Assembly (NCBI GenBank): GCA_022823465.1
Contig: JAJEHX010000044.1
Coordinates: 1-62,632 of the forward strand
Direction of reading: 5' to 3'
DNA length: 62,632 nt
Source of the DNA: Candidatus Latescibacterota bacterium
GTDB taxonomy: Bacteria; JAAXHH01
In this document: positions 34,846 through 42,286 of the stretch, piece after piece
Layout: each line of letters begins with the position of its first letter
Position numbering within the stretch: the first letter of the stretch is position 1
Notes under the pieces: model-generated
What the model was told of the DNA's origin: nothing
The model's input: only the letters and a program-made list of their open reading frames with translations
The model's database searches: none
Program-made: the position numbers and the translations under genes

Positions 34846-35259
34846 TCAAGGGCAGGTGTCCGGCCGTAACAAGCGCCTGTGGGCTCTGGTTTGATACACA
34901 CTTCCTCCAACAACTGACTTGAAGTCCGTATGCAGGTCAGTATCACCTGAAACCAACAGATTGACTTCCGCTACGCACGCCAGCGCGATGATATCCGGGT
35001 CGTCAGACTGCAGTTGGGGTAACCTTTGTTTGAACATTTCAACTTTTTGCGCAGAAAACAGTTTGAGTCTACCGTTGGCTCGAAATTGGTCGATCTGCTG
35101 CCTCATCTTGTCGTGTCTATTTAACTCCTGCTTCAGTTTTTCTGTTGGCGAGTACACCATTTTACCTTGGTCTCTCATCCACCTTCTAACTGGTTCCATA
35201 TCGAGATTTTCCAGATCTAAATAATCACTAAACTTATTAGCGTCCAAAACAAGACACAT
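34846..35259 (-). CDS. PIN-domain protein, putative effector nuclease of the ATPase-PIN cassette
   Basis: The 137-residue product has a PIN layout: MCLVLDANKF with Asp6, a helical region with Glu40/Glu45, SDDPDIIALACVAEVN with Asp86/87/89 and LLVSGDTDLHTDF with Asp106/108. This supplies the four-acid site of Mg-dependent RNases. GAAGAG precedes ATG 35259. It starts ten bases after the stop of the ATPase gene and shares its AT-rich composition, so both came as a unit. The ATPase partner and absence of an antitoxin-like gene argue against a simple VapBC pair. Confidence 0.78.
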   Translation of the reverse strand: MCLVLDANKFSDYLDLENLDMEPVRRWMRDQGKMVYSPTEKLKQELNRHDKMRQQIDQFRANGRLKLFSAQKVEMFKQRLPQLQSDDPDIIALACVAEVNLLVSGDTDLHTDFKSVVGGSVYQTRAHRRLLRPDTCP

Positions 35260-35269
35260 GACTCTTCTT

Positions 35270-36667
35270 TCATAAGGATAGGCCTAGCAACTTATCCGAT
35301 TCATTGATGAAGAAATCCCGATAGCCTTTGGGTACATTTAGCAAATTAGCCTGATCGTCGAAGCCAATATTGTGGACTTTCACCCGGTTTCCTACTGGTT
35401 CCAAGTAAACCAACGATACGTCCTCAGGTGAAATCACTCCATTCATGATTTCGATTCTTGCTCTATTTACCATAGTGTCACTATGAGTCTCAATAACATA
35501 TGCGTTCTTCACTCGATTTAAAGTTTCAATCAGTAAAGACGTTAATGCTGCCTGACCTTTGGGATGCAAATGGATTTCTGGTTGTTGCATAAGGAACATC
35601 GTGCTTCTTGATCCATTTAGAACACGTACCAGAATGGGTAAGATTTGGCTAACACCGTATCCCACATCAACCATGTTCACTCTTGGACCATTAACTTTGA
35701 CTTGCAATTGGAATGGATCCCCGGGAGATTTCCCAAAACGCCGTACGAAAACCCCATTAAACAATCCAGAATGTCTGCCGAAATCACTCAATCGATCTCG
35801 TAGTTGTTGCCAGCGCTCTGTATCGGAACTCGTCATATTTACCAGAGTCATCGGCAAATCTCTTCCAAAAGGACTGACATCCTCTCGTATTGGATCATAT
35901 GTACGATGCGGTTTAGATCTAATTGGAGCAAAACTACATACTTCTACAGGGCTCCATATTTCGTTTTTTGGATAACCTGCCAGATACTCTTTGAAAATAT
36001 GTAATAGTTCCATATAGAAGTTGTTACGAGACTCATTTCTCTTTGGGCTTATGGGTCGTTCTTGTTCGACCGATTGATATACAGATTCCATCTCCTTGGC
36101 TAAATACCGAAACGAAGAGAAAGGCGACAACATCGCCAATACAGCGGATTCCAATCTGTTTTTTTCTATCGCCAGCTTGGTTTTACAAATTCCTTTCTTC
36201 TCAGTGGATTTGACTAATTTGAAGTTGTCATAGAAACCCGTCTGTGGATCACTCTCGTCTAGTATTTTGCTGTTCTCAACAAAAGAAATCTCACCGGTTT
36301 CATACCTAATCCTCTGTTCAACAATAACAGGTTCAGAACTCCGTTCTCTTGTACCAATTCCCAACGTATATTCAACGGGTTCTGTAGATTTTTGATTCTG
36401 TATTTCGAGACCAATCTCAAATTCTGTTTTTCTGGGGTTGGCTCGTCTGACGATATCCGTAAACGCTCCCATCTCATATGGCTGTGTATTGAAATTCAAA
36501 CCAGCGTTTTTCCCACAAATAAAACCGTACAGTGTGTGCAAACAACCAAGTACGGTAGATTTGCCGGTGCTGTTTTCACCTACCAAGAAGGTTATTGGTC
36601 GGATTTCTAGTTCGTGTCGACCAGAAAAACACCGCACGTCTTTAATTACCAACTTCCGAATGTTCAT
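35270..36667 (-). CDS. ABC/SMC-like AAA family ATPase (AAA_15/AAA_21, OLD-like), putative defence sensor
   Basis: The 465-residue product has Walker A GENSTGKST (residues 30-38), an ABC-type signature DVGYGVSQILPILV, a Walker B-like strand MFLMQQPEIHLHPKGQAAL and an H-loop histidine in VIETHSDTMVNRAR. The glutamine pair before PEIHLHP is where the family usually has E or D. A long insert (residues about 50-310) separates the two ATPase halves. Proteins of this type pair with toprim, HNH or PIN effectors in anti-phage modules such as PARIS and Septu. Here the partner is the PIN gene ten bases downstream. Low GC content supports lateral transfer. Confidence 0.85.
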   Translation of the reverse strand: MNIRKLVIKDVRCFSGRHELEIRPITFLVGENSTGKSTVLGCLHTLYGFICGKNAGLNFNTQPYEMGAFTDIVRRANPRKTEFEIGLEIQNQKSTEPVEYTLGIGTRERSSEPVIVEQRIRYETGEISFVENSKILDESDPQTGFYDNFKLVKSTEKKGICKTKLAIEKNRLESAVLAMLSPFSSFRYLAKEMESVYQSVEQERPISPKRNESRNNFYMELLHIFKEYLAGYPKNEIWSPVEVCSFAPIRSKPHRTYDPIREDVSPFGRDLPMTLVNMTSSDTERWQQLRDRLSDFGRHSGLFNGVFVRRFGKSPGDPFQLQVKVNGPRVNMVDVGYGVSQILPILVRVLNGSRSTMFLMQQPEIHLHPKGQAALTSLLIETLNRVKNAYVIETHSDTMVNRARIEIMNGVISPEDVSLVYLEPVGNRVKVHNIGFDDQANLLNVPKGYRDFFINESDKLLGLSL

Positions 36668-36783
36668 TTGTTTACCTTCACAAATACTGGCTTATTCCAA
36701 TCCAAACGCCACGCCTTGCATCTATACAATGACGGATGATTCAAAATACTCGTCAACTCAATAGGGATTCCAACAATTCTCAT
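36664..36783 (-). CDS. Possible 39-residue protein bridging PhyH 6 and the ATPase gene
   Basis: A small ORF starts at ATG 36783 inside the stop region of PhyH 6 (ATGA overlap) and ends with a TGA at 36664-36666 that overlaps the ATPase ATG at 36667, again as ATGA. The product begins MRIVGIPIELTSILNHP and ends WNKPVFVKVNK. It has no known domain. The ORF may be a real leader-type gene, a coupling ORF, or the stump of a longer gene. Composition is AT-rich like the cassette. Confidence 0.4.
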   Translation of the reverse strand: MRIVGIPIELTSILNHPSLYRCKAWRLDWNKPVFVKVNK

Positions 36784-37529
36784 ACCGCCCAGTACTTCCA
36801 CAGATCCTCGGGAATCTCGTATCGGAAGGACTGCTCCAGATGTCTTTCATGGTTCCAGCGGGCGAAGAGGGCAAAGCGCGGGGAATGACTGGTGTTCTCC
36901 GATCCGTTGTGGGTCAGGTAGGAATGCCAGAGCACCACGTCGCCGGCCTTCGCGGTGAATTCCCGGCCACCGGTGGCCGGGTTGTCGCAGAACACGTCCC
37001 AGGAGAAGCCTTCGATCTCCAGGAAGCTGCCGTCCACGTGGGACGGATGCTCGAGGAAATACCGGTGCGCTGCATGGTGGCTTCCCGGCCAGTAGATCAG
37101 GCTGCCGCCGCCGGGTTCCACATCGTACAGGTAGGTCGTCGCGCCGATCATGAAGGGCAGCCACCGGCCCCCGTAGGCGTCGATATGGCCGGTTTTGGGC
37201 ATTTCCCACGATTTCCCGGGCTCGGGCCAGCGGATGATGGGGATCCCGTCACCGGCGACGAAGTGTCCTCCACTTAGCTGATCGATGATCTCCATCATGT
37301 ACGGGTGATGCACGAGGGCCGATTCGGGCGGATCGTATTCGTACCCGTCGAGGCCGCTCGTCTCCCTGGGCCAGGTCGTGGGATCCTCCAGGCGGCCGTC
37401 GAGGGCGCGCCAGATCTGCCGCCGCCAGGTCTCGAGTGTTTCTTCGTCGAAGACGTTCTTCAAAACCAGGTAGCCGTTCAGTTTGAAGTAGGCGATCTGC
37501 TGGGCACTCAGGGGTTGTGGAGTGGACAT
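36780..37529 (-). CDS. Phytanoyl-CoA dioxygenase family protein (PhyH 6)
   Basis: The product is 249 residues from ATG 37529, with AAGGA upstream; the long upstream extension of the frame to 37880 is rejected. The triad is His115 and Asp117 (KTGHIDAYGG) with distal His207 (YLTHNGSENTSHSPR), and the core reads YWPGSHHAAHRY. It marks the right border of the AT-rich ATPase/PIN cassette, into which its stop codon merges. It is divergent from the hypothetical gene at 37906. Confidence 0.92.
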   Translation of the reverse strand: MSTPQPLSAQQIAYFKLNGYLVLKNVFDEETLETWRRQIWRALDGRLEDPTTWPRETSGLDGYEYDPPESALVHHPYMMEIIDQLSGGHFVAGDGIPIIRWPEPGKSWEMPKTGHIDAYGGRWLPFMIGATTYLYDVEPGGGSLIYWPGSHHAAHRYFLEHPSHVDGSFLEIEGFSWDVFCDNPATGGREFTAKAGDVVLWHSYLTHNGSENTSHSPRFALFARWNHERHLEQSFRYEIPEDLWKYWAV

Positions 37530-37748
37530 CTGTATTCCTTGAAGACTGAGAACCGGTTGTGGAAACGACAAAGCGGCGGCGCGGGAAGCTTCTGCCCGGT
37601 CGAACGCTACGTTCCGGTAGCCGGAAAGACCTGGAAGACCGTACCGCGATAGTCGGCAAAAAGGCAACTTAAGCACGTTGCCGGATGCTGTCAAGACCCT
37701 GCGGCTTCTATGCCTGAACCACCTCGAAAAACGACGGTTCGTTCCTGC

Positions 37749-37776
37749 TTGACACGATACACGTAACCCGTATACC
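37749..37776 (+). promoter_or_regulatory. Promoter of the hypothetical-PhyH 7 transcript
   Basis: TTGACA (37749-37754) and TATACC (37771-37776) with a 16-bp spacer lie about 130 bp before ATG 37906. Downstream a GACATCACGCAA repeat occurs at 37873 and 37895 (22-bp period), next to the ribosome-binding site. Confidence 0.5.
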
Positions 37777-37905
37777 ATTGCAGAGAGCCAGGCGCGCACC
37801 CTGACATCGATCATTCGTACTTCTTGCACATAATAGCATCTGTATTGTCCGCGACGACTGCGCGGCAAAAGAGACATCACGCAAGCGGCAAAGGGACATC
37901 ACGCA

Positions 37906-38268
37906 ATGCAATCGGAAATCAGGCAGTGGATCGCCGAGAGCCGGAAGAAACTGGATGGGAAGGGGCTGGATGAAGGGGATCTGAATAAACTGGAAGCGCT
38001 CCTGGATGACGGGCCCCGGCCGAAAATCATGTACCTGACGGCCCGGTCGACCAACATGCGGTCCGGGCTCGTCGGCTGGGTGGTGTTCGTCCCGGGCGAG
38101 AAACCGAAACTCAGGCTGCCGGGCGACGAGCCGCCTTACGACTCCGTGCTGGAGGCCGTTGCCGACGGGTGGCGCGTGGTGCAGTACCCGATCCCGAAGC
38201 TGTACGAATACAAGGACCTCGAGAACGATTACGTGGGTTTCGATTTCATACTCGAGAAGTGGAACTGA
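37906..38268 (+). CDS. Conserved-looking hypothetical protein
   Basis: The 120-residue product starts MQSEIRQWIAESRKKLDGKG, with AAGGGA upstream of ATG 37906. The first 35 residues are helical. The rest looks like a small beta-rich fold (KIMYLTARSTNMRSGLVGWV, then DGWRVVQYPIPKLYEYKDLE). I do not recognise the family. It lies 12 bases before PhyH 7 with a strong ribosome site between them, so it is the first gene of that transcript and may assist or regulate the oxygenase. Confidence 0.75.
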   Translation: MQSEIRQWIAESRKKLDGKGLDEGDLNKLEALLDDGPRPKIMYLTARSTNMRSGLVGWVVFVPGEKPKLRLPGDEPPYDSVLEAVADGWRVVQYPIPKLYEYKDLENDYVGFDFILEKWN

Positions 38269-38280
38269 GGAGGCACGGCC

Positions 38281-39081
38281 ATGGCCGAGATCAAACCAAC
38301 GATGACCGATGATGACGTGATGGATTTCGTGGCGAAGGGATACGCGGTGCTCGATACCATGGTGGATCCCGATTTCAATGAGCGGTGCCGCAACCAGGAG
38401 CCGGGACGCGCGAAGGACTTGGTCGGTTCACCCGAATTCGTCCGCGAGATCCTGCTCCATCCCCGGTTGGCGGGCGTGATCCGTTCGCTGCTCGGTCCGA
38501 ATTTCCTGATGCCGACGGGAGGCCACCATCACCTCATAAGCGAGCCGGTGGCGGGACAGGACTGGCATTCGGACGGCATTTCCGGTCTCGGCTACGAGAT
38601 CAACGAGCTTCAGTGCTACTACTATCCGCAGGACGTGAACATCGAAGACGGACCGACCATGATCCTGCCCGGTTCCCATTGCCGGGCGGTCAACCGCGAC
38701 GCCCTGGCCCACTACGGAGATCTCACCGGCCAACTCTCGCTTGTCGTGAAGGCCGGGACCGTGGCCATTACCCGGTACGGCATCTGGCACCGGGCCGGCC
38801 CGAAGCTCAATCACAAGCCCCGGAGCATGATCAAGTTCTCCTACTTCCGCAATGCGGCGCCGCGGCGCGACTGGCTGATCGATTCGGAAGAAATCCCGGC
38901 GTACCGGGATCGTCCGGCCGCGCCATACACGAGCGGGGTGGAATCATACCGGGATCTGAGACGGCGCATCCACACCTGGAACTGGCTGTGCGGGCTCAGC
39001 GAGGAAGAGTCCATGGCCCACGACCGGTGGCGGCCCGCCTACGAGACCGGCACGCAGCCCGTCGAGGAAGTCGCCCTTTAG
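38281..39081 (+). CDS. Phytanoyl-CoA dioxygenase family protein (PhyH 7)
   Basis: The product is 266 residues with the triad His96 and Asp98 (QDWHSDGIS) and distal His170 (GIWHRAGPKLNHKPRSM), and a MILPGSHCR core. GGAGG precedes ATG 38281. A copy of its last 26 coding bases lies 98 bp further on (39150-39175), beyond the stop codon. It follows a small hypothetical gene and is followed by a bicupin, all on the same strand, suggesting one operon. Confidence 0.92.
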   Translation: MAEIKPTMTDDDVMDFVAKGYAVLDTMVDPDFNERCRNQEPGRAKDLVGSPEFVREILLHPRLAGVIRSLLGPNFLMPTGGHHHLISEPVAGQDWHSDGISGLGYEINELQCYYYPQDVNIEDGPTMILPGSHCRAVNRDALAHYGDLTGQLSLVVKAGTVAITRYGIWHRAGPKLNHKPRSMIKFSYFRNAAPRRDWLIDSEEIPAYRDRPAAPYTSGVESYRDLRRRIHTWNWLCGLSEEESMAHDRWRPAYETGTQPVEEVAL

Positions 39082-39175
39082 CGTTTGTACAGACCCAGGC
39101 CCCGGTTGATGCCATCGCCGCGGCAATGGGCGCGTTCGACCGGAACGGTACGCAGCCCGTAGAGGAAGTCGCCCT
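39052..39175. repeat. 26-bp direct repeat: 3' end of PhyH 7 and a copy after its stop
   Basis: ACGCAGCCCGTCGAGGAAGT (start of copy 1, 39052-39077) recurs at 39150-39175 with one mismatch. The first copy encodes TQPVEEVA at the protein's C-terminus. The second is non-coding in the current gene but would still read QPVEEVAL in another frame. Confidence 0.85.
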
Positions 39176-39247
39176 GCCGTGATCTGACCGGCACGTACTG
39201 AAACACGTAACGTCTGATGCGATCACCGGCAGGCCGGAGCGTTCACC

Positions 39248-40063
39248 ATGCTGATCACCCACACCCGGCGCGAAGAAATGCATCTTGGCGTCAGCCACGG
39301 CGGTGCCGCGGCGAGCTATTTCAACCCGGGGTTCGACGCGTCGGCCTTCAAATCTCCGTGGGGATTCATCCATTCCGTGATCTTCCCGCCCGGCAGCGGC
39401 ATTGGCCAGCACAGCCACACCTATGCGGAAGAGATCTTCGTCACCATCGACAACGCCATGCAGTTCACTCACAACGGCCGCACGGCCGAAGTCACCGGCG
39501 GCGCCGCGGTGCCCCTGCGATCAGGCGAATCCCACGGTATCTACAACCACACCGACCGGGATACCTGGTTCTTCAATTTCCACTGCGTGGATACGGTCCG
39601 CGAACCGAAGCACGAGGACTTCGACGACCCGCGTGTAGAGGTCGAACTGGAATCCACGGACCGGCTGCCCGTGGGACGGTTCGACCGCGCCTTGCTCAAG
39701 CCCCGGCGGCACCACGGCGGACGGGGAGAAGTGTTGTTCCGTGAGGTGTGGGGAAGCCGGGACTTCACGACCAACTTCGAATACCTCTGCCACGTCCTCC
39801 TGCCGCCCGGGACTTCCATCGGCTACCACAGACATGAAATCGTGGACGAGGCCTATATGATCATGAACGGCAGCGGGCGGATGACAGTGAACGACGAGAC
39901 CGAAGAAGTCGTCCGCGGGGACGCCATCCCGAATAACATGGGCGGCGCCCACGGCATCTGCAACCACACGGACGAAGACCTCGAACTCTTCGTCGTCGGC
40001 GTGAGCCTGGAGAAGGGCAAGGTGGACGCGACCGACCTGGGCGACGACCTGGCCGGGCGGTAA
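39248..40063 (+). CDS. Bicupin protein (two cupin_2 domains)
   Basis: The 271-residue product has two cupin barrels. The first has SGIGQHSHTYAEEIFVTID, then GESHGIYNHT, giving H-x-H, E and H metal ligands. The second has GTSIGYHRHEIVDEAYMIMN with GGAHGICNHT. A CGGAG site precedes ATG 39248. Bicupins include dioxygenases, isomerases and sugar-binding regulators, so function stays open. It lies in the run of PhyH 7, bicupin, PhyH 8, enolase-superfamily enzyme and VOC-cupin, consistent with one catabolic cluster. Its 3' end is duplicated after the stop. Confidence 0.88.
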   Translation: MLITHTRREEMHLGVSHGGAAASYFNPGFDASAFKSPWGFIHSVIFPPGSGIGQHSHTYAEEIFVTIDNAMQFTHNGRTAEVTGGAAVPLRSGESHGIYNHTDRDTWFFNFHCVDTVREPKHEDFDDPRVEVELESTDRLPVGRFDRALLKPRRHHGGRGEVLFREVWGSRDFTTNFEYLCHVLLPPGTSIGYHRHEIVDEAYMIMNGSGRMTVNDETEEVVRGDAIPNNMGGAHGICNHTDEDLELFVVGVSLEKGKVDATDLGDDLAGR

Positions 40064-40107
40064 GTTTGAGCGGACGCCACGGACCTGGGCGACGACCTGG
40101 CCGGGCG
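40024..40107. repeat. 36-bp tandem copy of the bicupin gene's 3' end, 48-bp period
   Basis: The segment at 40024-40059, encoding the DATDLGDDLAGR terminus, is repeated at 40072-40107 with two mismatches, beyond the stop codon. A further pair of 19-bp units (CACCGGCCGCGCGCTGATC) lies at 40149-40167 and 40168-40186. Confidence 0.88.
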
Positions 40108-40218
40108 CTGATCCGCCGGCCGGACAGCCGTGTGACCGCGAACAGATTCACCGGCCGCGCGCTGATCCACCGGCCGCGCGCTGATCCGCCAGGAATCCAT
40201 GGAAACCGGAATCAACCC

Positions 40219-41022
40219 ATGACTGAAGAATCCTTTCAAGCTCACGTGCTGGACCTGAAGGTCGAAGGGTACACGATCCTGACGGACCAGTTGACGGCAG
40301 AGGAATGCGCGGAAGCACGAAGTGAACTCGAAGCCCGCTACCCCGACCGCGACCAGGGCGGTTTGGAATGGCTGTTCAACAAAGCGCGGGTTTTCGAGCG
40401 GTTCTACCAGCTTCCCGATCTGCTGCGTCTGATCCGCCATTTCCTGGGACCCGACGCGCTTCTGAGCGCTGTGTACGGTTCGGTGGTCATGCCCGGCGAA
40501 GGTGGCCGCGGCCTGCATTCCGACAGCGGCATCACCGGGCACAATCGCGAGGCGTCCATGGCGGAGGCCGACGAGGGCCGACGGATCACGAGCCATCCCA
40601 TCGCCTTCAACGTGATCTTCTGCCTGAGCCCCTTCAACGGGACCAACGGCGCTACCGAACTCGTCCCAGGCAGTCACCGGTTCGAGTACCTGAACGTACC
40701 CGACTCGGCCTACGACAACGCCCGGACCGCCGTCGCCCCGGAAGGATCGCTGGTGCTCTTCGACGTCAACACCTGGCACGGCACGACGAAGAACCAGACC
40801 GACGAGCCGCGCTACGCGGTGCTGAGTCCCTGGCGCCGGCGCTGGACCAAGTGCGAATACGAGATGGCCCGCGTGGTCAAGCCCGACGTGCTCGAACGGG
40901 CCGGGGAAGATGGACCCGTCATCTTCGGTTTCCAGGCCCAGTCGCCCTACACGGAACTGTGGCAATGGGACCGTGAAGAAGGCGGCCCGAAACCGGAGTT
41001 CAGCCATTTGCGGCGGGACTGA
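40219..41022 (+). CDS. Phytanoyl-CoA dioxygenase family protein (PhyH 8)
   Basis: The product is 267 residues from ATG 40219; the frame extends to 40066 across repeat DNA, which I exclude. The triad is His100 and Asp102 (GRGLHSDSGI) with distal His187 (NTWHGTTKNQTDEPRYAV), and the core ELVPGSHRFEYL is intact. It lies between the bicupin and the enolase-superfamily gene in the same direction. Its C-terminus carries an extra tryptophan-containing tail (ELWQWDREEGG). Confidence 0.9.
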   Translation: MTEESFQAHVLDLKVEGYTILTDQLTAEECAEARSELEARYPDRDQGGLEWLFNKARVFERFYQLPDLLRLIRHFLGPDALLSAVYGSVVMPGEGGRGLHSDSGITGHNREASMAEADEGRRITSHPIAFNVIFCLSPFNGTNGATELVPGSHRFEYLNVPDSAYDNARTAVAPEGSLVLFDVNTWHGTTKNQTDEPRYAVLSPWRRRWTKCEYEMARVVKPDVLERAGEDGPVIFGFQAQSPYTELWQWDREEGGPKPEFSHLRRD

Positions 41023-41151
41023 CGTCCAGCGGGACAAAAACGACGTCCCGACGCGGTGGACGAAGAACCAACCCGGCGCGGCCGGCCGCCTCAGTGTCCG
41101 TGACACAACTGATGGGAATGAACCATCACCAGGCACAACCCGGAGGAATTC

Positions 41152-42273
41152 GTGAAAATCACCGACGTGAAAGTGCACCTGGTGGAGTCCTGGCGTAAAT
41201 CGACGGATATCGGCTCGCCGTGGATCTTCGTGCAGGTCTATACCGACGAGGGCGTCGTGGGTCTGGGCGACGCCACGAACTGGCCGGGCGGCACGATCAT
41301 CGCACAGTCCGTGGAGGAACTGGGCAAGCTCATCATCGGTGAGGATCCCTTCCACATCGAGTACCTGTACCACCGCATGTACTACGCCCTGGAGCAGATC
41401 GGGCAGACCGGCGCGGTCATCGCGGCCGTCAGCGGCATCGAGATCGCCCTGTGGGACATCGTGGGCAAGGCCACCGGCCAGCCCATCTATAACCTCATCG
41501 GCGGACCGTGCCGCGACCGCATACGGTTCTACAGCCATGCGTCCAATCCGGAGGAATGCGCACAGCTGGCCGAAAAGGGCGTCACCGCCATCAAGGCCTA
41601 CTTTCCAGGCGATCCGATGGTCAGAGGGGAGCGCATTGACTCGCCCCGCTCCGTCACGCTGCGGGAAGAAAAGATGGCCCTGGATCACATGCGACGGTGC
41701 CGGGAGGCCGTGGGCGACGAAGTGGACCTCTGCACCGACGTGGGATGCCGGTACACCACCAGCGCCGCGATCCGCATCGGCAATCGGCTGGAGGAGATCG
41801 GCCTGCTGTTCTACGAGGAGCCCGTCCATCCTGAAAACATAGACGCTCTGGCAAAGGTTACCGCGGCCGTCAACGTGCCCGTGTGCGTGGGAGAGCGGCG
41901 GTACACGCGCTTCGGCTTCCGGGACCTGATCGCCGCCCAGGCGGTGGACATGATCATGCCCGACGTGGTGCGCACGGGCGGCATCATGGAGACCAAGAAG
42001 ATCGCCGCCATGGCCGAAAGCTACTACATGCAGGTCTCCCCCCACAATCCGAACAGCGCCCTGTCCACGACGGCGAGTCTCCACGTCATGGCCAACATCC
42101 CCAACGCCCTGGTGCTCGAATTCGTGGACGAAAAATGGGACGCGCCCTGGCGCGACGACCTGCTTACCGATCCGCCGATCGTGGAAAGCGGCTATTTCCG
42201 TCTCCCCGAGAAACCCGGCCTGGGGACGGAATTGAACATGGACGTCGTGGATAAGTATCGTTTCGAAGGGTAA
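41152..42273 (+). CDS. Enolase-superfamily enzyme (mandelate racemase / sugar-acid dehydratase type)
   Basis: The product is 373 residues from GTG 41152, with GGAGG upstream. The capping domain is residues 1-125 and the barrel follows. Ligand and catalytic positions are visible: GVTAIKAYFPG (lysine on strand 2), LCTDVGCRYT (Asp), FYEEPVHPEN (Glu), VGERRYTRFG (Glu), MPDVVRTGG (Asp) and QVSPHNPNSALS (His). The S-P-H-N motif with ALE-like LVLEFVDEKW is close to galactonate- or mannonate-dehydratase-type members. It would abstract a proton next to a carboxylate and eliminate water. A UxuA-type protein lies nearby at 46525-47511, hinting at sugar-acid catabolism. Confidence 0.9.
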   Translation: MKITDVKVHLVESWRKSTDIGSPWIFVQVYTDEGVVGLGDATNWPGGTIIAQSVEELGKLIIGEDPFHIEYLYHRMYYALEQIGQTGAVIAAVSGIEIALWDIVGKATGQPIYNLIGGPCRDRIRFYSHASNPEECAQLAEKGVTAIKAYFPGDPMVRGERIDSPRSVTLREEKMALDHMRRCREAVGDEVDLCTDVGCRYTTSAAIRIGNRLEEIGLLFYEEPVHPENIDALAKVTAAVNVPVCVGERRYTRFGFRDLIAAQAVDMIMPDVVRTGGIMETKKIAAMAESYYMQVSPHNPNSALSTTASLHVMANIPNALVLEFVDEKWDAPWRDDLLTDPPIVESGYFRLPEKPGLGTELNMDVVDKYRFEG

Positions 42274-42286
42274 GGGAGCGGGCAAT

